64,000 nucleotides of DNA from Adiantum capillus-veneris. Its lineage: Eukaryota > Streptophyta > Polypodiopsida > Polypodiales > Pteridaceae. The notes beneath the pieces are model-generated. The model was not told the origin of the DNA and did no database searches. It saw only the letters and a list, made by a program, of their open reading frames with translations. Location of the stretch: assembly GCA_014529385.2 (NCBI GenBank), contig CM043959.1, positions 5,670,466 through 5,734,465 on the forward strand, in the 5' to 3' direction. This document shows, one piece after another, positions 34,203-45,482 of the stretch (within the stretch, counting starts at the first letter, position 1; the number at the start of each line of letters is the position of its first letter). The position numbers and the translations under genes are program-made.

Positions 34203-34958
34203 GGACCAAGCATGAGAGGGGGGGTATACTCTCCCCCCCCCCGCCCACACACACACACACATTCTCTCATTGTGTGGAGTGCAAAATGCAAGAGCTTCAT
34301 CTCTTTCTTCAAGCTTGTTGAGAAGTGGAGAGCCTACACCAACACTGTTGGCTATGGAATGCAAATCCAACCAAGAGCCATGCTTCAATGCTTAAGCTTT
34401 CCATCTTCTTCATCTTCATTACTATGCTATTATGCTATGCTAATCAAGAAGAGTGATGATAAGTGAGGAACTATTTCTTTCTCCTATGGAATGTTTCTTC
34501 TTCCTCTTCCATACCCTCATTCCCCGCTAGCTCTCTCCACCTTCGAAGGTGTTTGAGGCCTTGGGACTGAGGCTTGGGATAGCTAATGCTTTTTGCAAAG
34601 TTTATGTTAAGCTCGTGATGCATGGAGCTTTCCACCTTCATAGCATCACCAAGGTCACAAGGAACACAAAGATTGTATTGTAAAAAATTCTCTCTCTTGA
34701 TGGGAGAATCTATAATACAAACGTCTTTTGGAGGGGGGACCGGCTCCAAGTAAATCCAGTCCTCAACTATTGTCATGTTCTCTAATACTCTCTCTCTTGC
34801 AAAAGTATTGTTCATGCCAAGTTAATTAAGTACTATGTTCATGTTGGTACCATCAATTAAGTTCACCCTCTATGTTCTCAAAGTAATCTCACAAAAAATG
34901 CTCGCTCTAACTCACTTAATTCTGCTATTCTCAAAGTTCATAGGCCATTCCCATTACA
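33576..34958 (+). repeat. 5' LTR
   Basis: The 1383-bp LTR starts TGCCATAAAATC (TGTCATAAAATC in the right copy) and ends CCATTCCCATTACA. It contains a (GA)n tract at about 34170-34201 and a C-rich/(CA)n patch near 34230-34260. The ORFs at 34038-34815 in it are antisense readings of LTR sequence. Confidence 0.9.
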
Positions 34959-34959
34959 T

Positions 34960-34971
34960 TGGTATTAGAGC
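34960..34971 (+). promoter_or_regulatory. Primer binding site, initiator Met tRNA
   Basis: TGGTATTAGAGC starts 2 bases after the LTR. It differs by one base from the plant initiator-Met primer site TGGTATCAGAGC. Confidence 0.85.
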
Positions 34972-35371
34972 ATTTGGTTTCTCTTTTCTTGCTTAAGAAG
35001 AGAGGTCCTTAATTAGCCTATTAATGGTTGATTTTGTTAATTATATTAGGGTAAGTAGGATTGGAATCTATTATCGGTTTTGTTGAGCCAACTATGTGGG
35101 ATATGGTGCACACCTCGGGAGCTTTGGTCTTAATAGTGGTGTCTTTTAGACTTGCCTACGGCGTTACCATTTTTGAGCCATAAGAAGTTCAAAAGGAGCT
35201 ATCCCTTGGCAATTGTGCTATGTTAGACCCACCCCACTACTCTCTACAATTAACCAATTAGAGCCGTGGGTGTGGATACTTAAGTGCATATTTTCAAAGG
35301 ATAAGAGGAGCAGCAACTAAGGTTTTGAGTTGCCAAAGAATACACTAAGTAAACACATAAGTATAATTAGC

Positions 35372-36720
35372 ATGGCTGACAATAACCAAGAGAGTAGAAT
35401 GAACATTAATAACTTTGATTCTGCACATGAAGGTGCTAATGATAATGCCCCCATGTTTATCAATTATCTTGTTACTAGGTTGCATCAAGCTATGGGAAAC
35501 CCTACTTTGCAAGCCGAAGTTACTCAACAACTTTGTGCTTATGGGATTTTCCTTCCTCTCCAAGAGGAGAGAGAGGTTAGGAGGCCTTTTGATGAGACCC
35601 CCAAAAAGAAGACTCTCTCCCATACGAGAGGAGGAATCCAAAGAACAAGAAAGTAATGAATCCCTAAGTTCCTCTGAAGATGTGGCTCCATGAAGACGGC
35701 GGTCTAGACGATCACCAACTCCTCCCAAGAGGAAACATTCAACACACGGTTCTTCTCCTCGCCACTCCAAAAGGGAAGAGAGGAAACAATGGAAGAAAAG
35801 GTCAAGAAAGAGGTCACTCCCTTCTCCTTCTTCTTCACCTTCCTCCTCTCCCAACGAAAGCTATGGCTATTCTCCTAGAGAATACAAGAGGGGAGGACAT
35901 CGCAAATCATACCCTACATGGTGAAGATCACAAAAGCTCAAGAAGTTCAAAGAGGGAGGAAAGAGTACCTCTTTTCTCACCTATGATGGCACCTTTGGTG
36001 CCATCGACAAAGTATCCGCCTTCATCCAACAATTTGATGCGGCCTTTGGAGACGAGGGCTTCACGGAGTCCTCCAAGCTACGCCATGTAGCTATGCACTT
36101 CCAAAAACGGCTCGTCAATGGTGGGTTAGCCTTCGTGGAAACGGTGAAGCCCCAAAGACATGGAAAACTCTACGAGTTTCCATCATGAAGCAATTCCTTG
36201 CAAGCGATGCAAACGACAAAGTACTTACCGAATGGCGCATTTTGAAGCTTCTCTCACATGAGTCTATTCACAAATATGTGGACAAGTTTTGGGACTTACA
36301 TCTCAAGGCTACTGTCTTCCAAAAGATAGACTTCGCCGAGCAAAAGCAATAATTTTGTGCGGGATTACCTGAAGAAATGGCCGAGTATGTCAACTCCCAG
36401 CGGCCTAGTTCTATCACCAAAGTAATCCACCATACCATGGTTTCTTCCCGCATCAATTTCCAACAAGGGGCTAGACGGAATCTCAAACCCATGGAAAACA
36501 AAGACAAAAATGATGCAAAGGGGAAAACCAATGCCCAAAATTCTTTCAAAGGCACTTCCTACAACAACAACAATAGGTCCAAGGAGAAGGGAGTTTACAA
36601 GGGTAAAAAAAACTCTCTCATGAAGAGCTTGAAGATTTTCGCAAGGACCATAAGTGTTTTAAGTGTGGGGAGCAAGGACATGGCTATCGTTCTTGCTCCA
36701 AGAAAATGCTCGCAATGAGA
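35372..36720 (+). pseudogene. gag: gag of the 33.6-kb Ty3 element
   Basis: It starts at ATG 35372 (MADNNQESRMNINNFDSAHE). The capsid part reads DKVSAFIQQFDAAFGDEGF and SIHKYVDKFWDLHLKATVFQ at about 36000-36340. An in-frame TAA lies at 36350-36352, and the capsid continues with AGLPEEMAEYVNSQRP. The zinc knuckle CFKCGEQGHGYRSC is at 36655-36696. Several frame changes occur between 35656 and 36000, in an Arg/Ser/Glu-rich linker. Particle-forming role by family. This copy cannot produce an intact Gag. Confidence 0.8.
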
Positions 36721-37430
36721 CTCCTAGGGCTTCCACCATTGAAGCTCCAAAAGAGGATGCTCATTGCAAAGGATTATCTCTCTCCTATGCTTGGGGAAAG
36801 GTAAGGGAGCATGATGCCTTCATCTTGTTTGAACCTGACTCTACTCACAACTTCATATCAACGGAGTTGGCCACCAAGTTGGGCATTCAAGCTTTCGAGA
36901 TGGGAGATATTGTAACGGCTGACACGGCTTTCAAGGGACAACAAGCCTCTGTTACTCCCTTGATTGGTAAGTTGAGGCTTCATGTCCAAAGCTATGTCAA
37001 CAAAGAAGACTTTATCTCTCCTCTCCAACATGAGGATGCTATCCTAGGGGCGCTATGGTTTGATTGCGTGGCTACCAACATGAAGTTCCCTAAAAGGAGA
37101 ATCTACTTCACCTACAGGGGAAGGACCCTGTATATAGATGCTAATGAGTCTGATCATACTATACCACTTGTAAATTCACCAACTTTTGATAAGTCAATGA
37201 AAAGCTCAATTTTTGCGTACATGATTTTTGTCAAAGAATCCACTAATGACGCTAATGGTTTATCAAATGAGAATGGTAGGAATCAAGAAGAGTTAGACTT
37301 GTCTAACTTTCTAAAAGGATTGCAAGATGTCTTCATCGATGATGATGACCATCGAATAGAGCTCCTATCAGGAATCTCACTGCCTAACAAGCCTCCTTAT
37401 CAAGTTTCCCAAGCTTACCTCTCAACCAGT
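36721..37430 (+). pseudogene. Retropepsin domain with altered active site
   Basis: The ORF 36663-37463 contains ILFEPDSTHNFISTELATKL, where plant Ty3 proteases usually read DSGATHNFIS. Here the Gly-Ala is lost, leaving Asp-Ser-Thr. The C-terminal ILGALWFDCVATNMKFPKRR corresponds to the usual ILGMDWL...IDW region. It ends in the pre-RT linker SLPNKPPYQVSQAYL and jumps at about 37425 to RNase H sequence. Confidence 0.75.
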
Positions 37431-37653
37431 CCTCATGCTTCCAGATCTCTCAAAGCCATTTGAGGTCCAATGTGATGCTTGTGGTGATTGCCTTGGAGTA
37501 GTCTTGCTTCAAGAAGGGCATGCCATAGCATATGAGAGCCAAAGGCTCAATACAGATGAACAGGTCTTGGGCATTTATGAGAAAGAGCTTTTAGTTGTTC
37601 TACATGCCCTAGACACATGGAAGCACTATTTATTGGAGACTCCATTCATTTAA
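37425..37653 (+). pseudogene. RNase H start, fused to protease by loss of RT
   Basis: LPDLSKPFEVQCDACGDCLG and IYEKELLVVLHALDTWKHYL are the start of Ty3 RNase H (first acidic residue in QCDACG, Glu in YEKEL). The whole RT domain expected between the protease linker and this point (about 250 codons) is missing, while both flanks are well preserved. A TAA at 37651-37653 ends the frame. RNase H resumes in the next ORF. Confidence 0.85.
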
Positions 37654-37683
37654 TGAACAGACCATCAAAGTCTCAAGTACTTC

Positions 37684-39297
37684 ATGACACAAACAAAGCG
37701 TTTCGACAAACAAACGATATGGGAAAATTTTCTTTCGCAATTTAATTTTCATATTGCTCACATTGCTGGTAAGCACAATCAAGTGGTTGATGCGCTATCA
37801 CGACGACCAAAAGTTAATGACGTGTCTATAGAAACTCACAATGATCTATCTTCTATGATAGATGAGTATGCTACTGACCCTGACTTTAAATACATAATGT
37901 CAGCCCTTGCTTTGGGGAAGAAAGAGATACCATTCACATTGCAGGATGGTTATCTTCTCCATGGAAATAGGCTATGTGTTACCCATTCCCTTCGTGAGAA
38001 AGTCATGTATGAATCCCATGCTCCTCCCTATGCGGGGCATAGAGGCATTCAACCTACTCTTCGAGGAGTAGAGACGTATTTCTATTGGCCTACCATAAAA
38101 GTGGACATACAAGAGTATGTTTCAAAATGTGTGGTATGCCAAAAGACTAAGTATGATAGAGGGAAGAAACCTGGATTACTCCAGCCATTTCCCATTCCTA
38201 ATTCACCATGGGAGAGTATATCCATGGATTTTATCTTTGGATTACCCAAGTCTATCCATGGGAGTACAGGAATATGGCCGATAGTTGACAGGTTTAGCAA
38301 GCAAGCACACTTTATTCCTGTCAAAATGACTATTAAGGCACATCAAATGGCAACCATCTTCACATATCATATTTTCAAACACCATGGATCACCAACATCC
38401 ATCGTGTTAGATAGAGATCCTAAAATAACCAATAATTTCTGGAAAGGTCTTTTCAAAAATCTAGGTACAAGATTGAATTTCTCTTCGGCCTACCACCCAC
38501 AAACGGATGGTCAAAGTGAGATAGCCAATCTTATGATACTCGGTCTACTAAAGACGTACGTTACAGAAGTAGATCAACGATCACAATGGGAGAAGTACTT
38601 ACCCCTTGTAGAGTATGCGTACAATAATACAGTCCATACTACTACAGGAAAAGCACCTTTTGAGATCATAGAGGGAAGACGTAAAAGTCCCTTGCTACTT
38701 AAAGAACATGTCGTTGCTGGTGAGTATAGCCGTGACCTACAAGAATCTTTTCAAAAGGTTAAGGAGGCTATATCCATCTCTCAACAAAGGCAAAAAGCTG
38801 ATGCTTACAAGCACAAAAGGGCCTTAACATTCAAAGAAAATGATTGGGTCTTACTTAAGTTTCCCAAGGCTCGATTGAGGCAAATGACGGGCAAAAATCC
38901 TATGGGCCATCAAAAGTATTATGCTAAATTAGCAAAAAGATACTATGGTCCTTTTCAAATCTTGAAGCCAATCAATGACATGGCTTATCAACTCTAGTTG
39001 CCCAACCATTGGCTCATACACAATGATTTTCATGTGAGCCTACTTAAGCCCTACAAAGGAGAGCCACTTTAAGAACCAATTATTGAAGACCCTCCAGAAA
39101 TTAAAGACCAAGAAGAGGTGCTACAACCCGAAGCTATCCTTCGCCATGAAGACAAGGTACTATGGCATGGTAAGATTATCTGACGGTATTTTATTAAGTT
39201 CAAAAATTATCCATTTGACGATGCTAGATGGATGCGAGCAATACAGCTTAAGGATAGTACGAACCTTGTCAATGCTTACAATGCTGCTCTAGAGTAA
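37684..39297 (+). pseudogene. RNase H end, integrase and chromodomain-like tail
   Basis: The 437-aa ORF (37684-38997) starts with the RNase H end (HIAGKHNQVVDALSRRP). It has the integrase zinc finger (HAPPYAGHRGIQPTLRGVET, CVVCQKTKYDRG) and the DDE core, with acids in SISMDFIFGLPKS, VLDRDPKITNNFW and AYHPQTDGQSEIAN. After the TAG at 38995-38997 the same frame continues with NHWLIHNDFHVSLLKPYKGE. With two more stops it then reads PEAILRHEDKVLWHGKII and IKFKNYPFDDARWM, which resemble the chromodomain tail of chromoviruses. Integrase itself is nearly intact. Confidence 0.85.
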
Positions 39298-39648
39298 GCA
39301 AATGTAAATGCTTTGTTAATGAACAATCTTTTTGTCTTATAAGAGTAATCCTCTTTTGTGCACAAATTTAAATAGTATGCATGCTTAGAATCATGTTTGT
39401 GATGATGACATCACTCAAACACCAAGGAGAATTTGTAACTCTACTTTGGAGTATGATATGGACTAAAGAGCACACATGCTTGCGGCACCTACGTCTCCCA
39501 AGCACCAAATGGACTAGTCATCCATTCTGGAATGATGTCGCAGGGTGAAAAGGGATCCTCTACCCGCTAATTAACGTAGACCAATGACTAAGACTTTATC
39601 TCTTCTATCTCATAGTCGAGGATGACTATGATTTCAAGAGAGAGATAA
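39298..39648 (+). other. 3' untranslated part and polypurine tract
   Basis: No ORF is present. The last bases, CAAGAGAGAGATAA (39635-39648), are the polypurine tract before the LTR. The same tract occurs at 3394-3407. Confidence 0.7.
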
Positions 39649-40372
39649 TGTCATAAAATCTAATATCTAACCAACCCAAATGATTTTCTCATATTAAGCT
39701 GATCATTTAATGTGGGAGAATAAACGGGAACAAGGGTTAGAATATAGACATGTGTTTATGGATATATCTCAACATGGGGCCAAGGTTAAAAGGGGTCCAA
39801 ATGAGAGATGGTATGTGAAAGAGCAATGCTACCTAATGGATCTTAAAGACCGTAAGGTTAGCTTCATTAAAGACCTCTAAAAGGTAGTGTTCAAAAGTCC
39901 TTTGACCTTAGGCAAGCTAGGGATGACCTTGAGGTGGAAATCCTACCCAAGCATGAGGTGCTTGTTGGTTTACTAAGTGTTAGTGGGAACCTTACCCAAA
40001 ATCTTGAGGTGTTTCTCACATGCTTAAATGACTAAATTTCTTGAAGAATTCAATTCAAAGATAACTCTCAAGAGCCATGAATATTTCCACGCTTGATTGA
40101 TTAAGTCCTTGGAGTATTCCATTCAACCAAATGACTTAATAAGCGTAAAAGACACATGTTCAAATGATCCTTCACATGTGGCCCTCATGATGTGTTTGAA
40201 TGCTATTGGATAAGTTTTAAAGGGCTCCAATGAGAATTTAGATACATAAAAATAAATAATTAAGTTCTCTCTCTCAAAGAGAGAAAAGAGGACACATGTC
40301 CAAATGAAATAATAAAATAATAAGAGAGACACAGAGAGAGGTGGACCAAGCATGAGAGGGGGGGTATACTCT

Positions 40373-40419
<47 letters not shown>

Positions 40420-41038
40420 TCTCTCATTGTGTGGAGTGCAAAATGCAAGAGCTTCATCTCCTTCTTCAAGCTTGTTGAAAAGTGGAGAGCCTACACCAAC
40501 ACTCTTGGCTATGGAATGCAAATCCAACCAAGAGCCATGCTTCAATGCTTAAGCTTTCCATCTTCTTCATCTTCATTACTATGCTATTATATGCTAAGCA
40601 AGAAGAGTGATGATAAGTGAGGAACTATTTCTTTCTCCTATGGAATGTTTCTTCTTCCTCTTCCATACCGTCATTCCCCGCTAGCTCTCTCCACCTTCGA
40701 AGGTGTTTGAGGCCTTGGGACTGAGGCTTGGGATAGCTAATGCTTTTTGCAAAGTTTATGTTAAGCTCGTGATGCATGAAGCTTTCCATCTTCATAGCAT
40801 CACCAAGGTCACAAGGAACACAAAGATTGTATTGTAACAAAGTCTCTCTCTTGATGGGAGAATCTATAATTCAAATGCCTTTTGGAGGGGGACCGTCTCC
40901 AAGTAAATCCGGACCTCAACTATTGTCATGTTCTCTAATACTCTCTCTCTCTTGCAAAAGTATTGTTCATGCCAAGTCAATTAAGTACTATGTTCATGTT
41001 GCTACCATCAATTAAGTTCACCCTCTATGTTCTCAAAG
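39649..41038 (+). repeat. 3' LTR, left part
   Basis: It aligns with 33576-34880. It differs by a longer (CA)n tract (40375-40419) and a segment at about 40180-40260 missing from the 5' copy. The last eight bases, TCTCAAAG, are the hAT target duplication. The remainder of the LTR is 45106-45180, ending CCATTCCCATTATA. Confidence 0.9.
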
Positions 41039-41409
41039 CAGGGATTTTAATTACGCGATGACGCATTTTGTTAAATGTTAATTATTGTTGTTATTATCAC
41101 TATTTTTCTCATGTTAATAACATATCTAATGTCATGACCTACGAAAACCGGTAGAAAACGTAGAACCGGCGGGACAACCAACAATCCCGGCAGGCCCGAC
41201 GGGTTTAATATGAAACCTGGTGGGCCCTGCGGGACAAGCAAGAATCCTGCCGGGCCCGTCGTGTACCCCCTCCATATTTGGAAGCTCTATATAACCCTTT
41301 TATAGAAATCACATCACATCACCTCTTCCTCTAAATTTGGTCATCCTTTAAAATTTAGAAGAAAAACTAAAGATAAAAAAATGAATAGTCTTTAAAAAAA
41401 ATTAAAACT

Positions 41410-42165
41410 TAATGTAACTCTGATCATGGATCATTAGTTCTTTTTTAGACTGAACTCATTCTTGAAAGGAGGTAGAAAGGTGAATATTTGGGTCGGTATC
41501 TCTACATTTGGGATGGATTGATCTCATGTTTAGTTCACCGTTATATTTGCTAAATTGATTTCTATATTGATTAGAACTTCTATCATGGGTCATTAGTTCT
41601 TTTTTGGACTGAACTGATTCTTGAAAAGAGATAGAAAGGTGAATCTTTGGGTCGATATCTCTACTTTTGGGATGGACTGATCACATGTTTGATTCACCGC
41701 TGTATTTGCTTGCTATTCCGATTAGAGCTCCAATCATGGGTCATTAGTTCTTTTTTGGACTAGACTGATTCATAAAAGGAGGTAGAAAGGTGAATCTTTG
41801 GGTCAATATCTCTACTTTTGGGATGGACTGATCACATGTTTGATTCACCGCTTTATTTGCTTGCTATTCCAATTAGAGCTCCAATCATGGGTCATTAGTT
41901 CTTTTTTAGACTGGATTGATTCATGAAAGGAGGTAGGAAGGTGAATCTTTGGGTCGATATCTCTACTTTTGGAATGGACTGATCACATGTTTGATTCACC
42001 GTTGTATTTGCTTGCTATTTCGATTAGAGCTCTAATCATGGGTCATTAGTTCTTTTTTGGACTGGACTGATTCATGAAAGGAGGTAGGAAGGTGAATCTT
42101 TGGGTCGATATCTCTACTTTTGGGATGGACTTATCACATATTTGATTCACCGTTGTATTTTCTTG
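41410..42165. repeat. Minisatellite A of the hAT, about 151-bp unit, five copies
   Basis: CATTAGTTCTTTTTTGGACT recurs at 41432, 41591, 41742, 41892 and 42043 with spacing 159, 151, 150 and 151. Each unit also holds GGTCGATATCTCTACTTTTG and ATGGACTGATCACATGTTTG. Units are 90-95% alike by eye. Confidence 0.9.
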
Positions 42166-42322
42166 CTCATGTTTGAGTAGATTGAGGTTTATTCCCTTCA
42201 GGCTTCACTACTACGCTTGTGTGTGATATTGATTATAACACTAATGTTTGGTTTGAATAATACTTGAAAGAAGAGATAGCATATTGAGCTATGTTTATTG
42301 GTATTGCAGGCATCCAATAAAT

Positions 42323-42685
42323 ATGTCTTCCACTGGGAATGTGAGCGGTGATGTTGGTGTTTCAAGCCTAGCTTCCTTGAGGAGACCTCCTACCTTGATG
42401 CCAAGTCCTGCTTCGCAGGGCACCACTTCACAGGGCAAGCGAAAGGCAGGTGGAAAAAGTCCAGGACCCAAGTGGAATTTTGCCACAAATTTAAATAAGT
42501 ATCAAGATTGAAAATGTAACTTTTGTGGCGAAGAGAAATCTGGAGGAGCACCAAGAATAAGGGATCATTTGCTAGGTGACAATACCAGAATCCAAGGAGG
42601 AAAGTGCAAGGGCTTAGGTGCAGAAGAAGCAGCTATGCGCTTAAAAGCTTTAATTGGTAAGCTAATTTCCATGAGCAAAAGATAA
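42323..42685 (+). pseudogene. hAT transposase N-terminal fragment with BED zinc finger
   Basis: The ATG at 42323 follows a TTGCAG acceptor-like word. The first 62 codons are Ser/Thr/Pro-rich and basic (GKRKAGGKSPGPKWNFATN). After an in-frame TGA at 42509-42511 the frame continues with KCNFCGEEKSGG, then RIRDHLLGDN, the Cys-x2-Cys...His pattern of BED fingers that bind hAT ends. It then runs to a stop after SMSKR near 42685. The catalytic body is missing. Confidence 0.75.
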
Positions 42686-42890
42686 AAACTCTCTACTTTC
42701 GACCATCACACCCCGGTATCGATAAGATCAAACCAGGACGAGGGATCATTGGGTGTAACGCCCACCAATGGAAGCACTCAAAGTAGGGAACCAACTTCTC
42801 ATATCAATGGAACTACACCTCCAAACCATGGATCCTCTGACTTTCAGGTAGGATCGTCAAAAAGTAGACACGTTAGCTTACAGACGAGCT

Positions 42891-43578
42891 TCAAAACGCT
42901 TGCCTTAGAGTCATACTACATTCAAAATTGTATATACTGCTCTCCAAGTGACTGGAAGAAGCAGTAGAACCCGATGTTCCCTCAATGGCAGCCTCCTCAA
43001 TAAACGGTTCTCCAACTTGGCTGCTCCCCACAACTCTGGTGATAGCCATTCGCATTTTCTTGCTTAGGCCAGTCTGTGTGTCTATGTGGGATGCTCGCCT
43101 TGACCTCTCCTTTTTAGCTCTCCATCTAGTGTTCCAATGCTCTAGCTTACCCTTGTCTACTTCTTGAGGGCATTCCTCTTTCAAATCAGAGGCCACCTTG
43201 GGCAAATTGCCCACCCAACTGCTCAGTAATGAGTTTATTGATTCGGTTGTTTTGTCTGGATATAACAACAACATTTTGCGGGCAATCTCACTATATAATG
43301 ATTGCAATCTAAACTCATCTACAACAATCTGCACTATATCGTTGGGATCTAGTGCACTGACGAATCGTAATCAACAATTGTCTAATTTTCTTTTTGAACT
43401 CTATCATTGAAGTAGCAGAAGGATCCATTTTTCCTGCAATGGTATTATTGCAAACAACACATTGTGAAATATAACTATGTGCCACTGCATTTGGATCTTT
43501 TCTACGTGAAAGAAAAAGTGCAATATAGACCATAGATCTCGTACGCTTTTGCAGTGACACACCTAATCGCAATTGCAA
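42891..43578 (-). pseudogene. Unassigned coding relic inside the hAT (reverse strand)
   Basis: Two minus-strand frames (43578-43315 and 43334-42891) give protein-like text of normal composition, joined by a frameshift near 43325. It includes KRTRSMVYIALFLSRRKDPN, SQCVVCNNTIAGKMDP and FRLQSLYSEIARKMLLLYPD. It is not recognisable as hAT transposase and lies antisense to the BED fragment. It may be a captured host-gene fragment. Function unknown. Confidence 0.4.
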
Positions 43579-44705
43579 CCATGTTCCAATGCCTCATCGT
43601 ACGAAAACTTACAAACAGATGCTCCTGTCATTCTAGCAGCAACACACCTAGTCGCAATTGCAACCATGTGCCAAAGCATGAATGACTAGGAGCAACATAA
43701 AACATAGTCACCCTACGCTTTTTCAATGACACACCTAGCCGCAATTGCAACCGTGTGCCAGTGCATCCACGCACGGTGACTTCTTTCAAACAGATGCTCC
43801 TGTCAATCTAGCAGCAACACACCTAGTCGCAATTGCAACCATGTGCCGAAGCATGAATGACGGGAAGCAACATAAAACATAGTCATCTTGCGTTTTTGCA
43901 ATGACACACCTAGCCGCAATTGCAACCATGTGCCAGTGCATCCACGCACGGTGACTTCTTTCAAACAGATGCTCCTGTCATTCTAGTAGCAACACACCTA
44001 GTCGCAATTGCAACCATGTGCCGAAGCATGAATGACTGGGAGCAACATAAAACATAGTCATCCTACGCTTTTGCAATGACACACCTAGTCGCAATTGCAA
44101 CCATGTGCCAGTGCATCCACACACAATGTCTTCTTTCAAGATTCAAGCATATGAAGCATTATGAAATTATTTGAGCACACATTCATGCATTAGATGCTAC
44201 CGTCAATCTAGTAGCAACACACCTAGTCACAATTGCAACCATGTGCCGAAGCATGAATGACGGGAAGCAACATAAAACATAGTCATCTTGCGTTTTTGCA
44301 ATGACACACCTAGCCGCAATTGCAACCATGTGCCAGTGCATCCACGCACGGTGACTTCTTTCAAACAGATGCTCCTGTCATTCTAGCTGCAACACACCTA
44401 GTCGCAATTGCAACCATGTGCCGAAGCATGAATGACTGGGAGCAACATAAAACATAATCACCCTACGCTTTTGCAATGACACACCTAGCCGCAATTGCAA
44501 CCATGTGCCAGTGCATTCACGCACGGTTACTTCTTTCAAACAAATGCTCCTGTCATTCTAGCAGCAACACACCTAGTCGCAATTGCAACCACGTGTCGAA
44601 GCATGAATGACTGGGAGCAATATAAAACATACTCATCGTACGCTTTTGCAATGACACACCTAGCCGCAATTGCAACCATGTGCCAGTGCATCCACGTACG
44701 ATGAT
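43575..44705. repeat. Minisatellite B of the hAT, 175-bp unit, about six copies
   Basis: CAGATGCTCCTGTCA recurs at 43616, 43791, 43966, 44366 and (variant) 44541, all multiples of 175 apart except one 225 step caused by a 50-base insertion near 44150-44190. Each unit is itself a diverged dimer built on ACACACCTAGTCGCAATTGC, so the ancestral monomer was about 87 bp. Confidence 0.92.
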
Positions 44706-45105
44706 TTGATAAAAGAAATTTTAAACCTTTAAGTTTTAACGCAAAAAACTCAAAAAAACATCAATAAAATAAGGAAGGGTTTAAAAAATTACTGCTACAC
44801 TACTTGAGAATGTGGAAAGCTGCCAGAAAGTTTGGTGAAGACTTTTCAATGTACCTCTTTTGTGAAAAACAAGCACCGGCATCACCTTTATATAGCCACG
44901 GCGGGCCTGGCGGGCAAATAGCTTTACCCGACGTGACCGCCGGGATAATTCATTAGCCCGGCGGGCTACGAGCCGGTTTCCAGGTCTCCCTGGAGGTCAA
45001 AAAAGATGAATGTCAATTAACAAAATATTTGTTATTTTGCATTTGTATTGTTATTAACCTGAAATTATAGCGTGATCACATCATTTTGAAATCCCTGTCT
45101 CAAAG

Positions 45106-45180
45106 TAATATCATCAAAAGTGCTCACTCTAATTCTCTTAATTCCGCCATCCTCAAAGTTTATAGGCCATTCCCATTATA
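45106..45180 (+). repeat. 3' LTR, right part
   Basis: TAATATCATCAAAAGTGCTC to CCATTCCCATTATA matches the last part of the 5' LTR. It is followed by the target duplication TTTTA (45181-45185). Confidence 0.9.
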
Positions 45181-45482
45181 TTTTATGGTGAATGAAGTGC
45201 ACTACACTTCCCCTACATGTCGACCAATGCAGTACCAAGCACAACATTTCCATGACTAACAATATCATCACAAATTATTTTGCCCATATTAGTATTTTGT
45301 GTAATTCCATGCCTTCAAGATGCAAGTGTACATGATTGCATTTGGAGAGATTCCCTCTCTCTACACCTACTTAAAAGAGACCATTTTCCTAACCCTAACC
45401 CTAACCCTTGCCTTCAAGATGGAAGCATATGTGATTGCATCTAGAGAGACGCTCTTGCCTCGCATATGCCACAAATAGCCAA
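45181..45482 (-). pseudogene. PPR gene relics, block 2
   Basis: This continues the text interrupted at 33575 (GAAGTGCACTACACTTCCCC, TACATGTCGACCAATGCAGT). It carries stops and deletions. It includes three CCCTAA units at 45388-45408. Confidence 0.7.
45388..45408. repeat. Short CCCTAA array (telomere-like)
   Basis: Three tandem CCCTAA units occur inside PPR relic text. This is the six-base type, not the CCCTAAA usual in most plants. With only three units it may be chance or a repair scar. Confidence 0.4.

Larger units (their letters stand above)
41039..45097 (+). mobile_element. hAT DNA transposon, 4059 bp, probably non-autonomous
   Basis: The ends are inverted: CAGGGATTTTAATTACGCGA at the left and, read inward from 45097, CAGGGATTTCAAAATGATGT. 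The CAGGG terminus and the 8-bp duplication TCTCAAAG (41031-41038 and 45098-45105) are diagnostic for hAT. Inside are a BED-type zinc finger remnant (42323-42680), an unassigned reverse-strand coding relic, two minisatellites and G+C-rich words such as CCCGGCGGGC near both ends. No catalytic DDE or C-terminal dimerisation domain is found, so it depends on a transposase from elsewhere. Confidence 0.92.
33576..45180 (+). mobile_element. Ty3/gypsy chromovirus-like element lacking RT, with a nested hAT
   Basis: The left LTR is 33576-34958. The right LTR is 39649-41038 plus 45106-45180, split by a hAT element. The target duplication TTTTA is at 33571-33575 and 45181-45185. The primer site matches initiator-Met tRNA. 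Gag, protease, RNase H, integrase and a chromodomain-like tail can be read, with stops. The RT domain is absent. Removing the element restores continuous PPR relic text, which confirms both borders. The same LTR family occurs at 3408-22022. Confidence 0.93.

Noticed and set aside
42749-42967. Separate gene after the BED fragment
   Set aside because: The short ORF is Ser/Thr-rich without conserved features and overlaps the antisense relic. It is treated as part of the decayed transposase region.
43575-44705. CRISPR-like array
   Set aside because: The units are 175-bp contiguous tandem repeats without spacers, inside a plant hAT element.
45388-45408. True interstitial telomere
   Set aside because: Only three six-base units occur, and most plants use the seven-base repeat. 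Chance or a repair scar is as likely.
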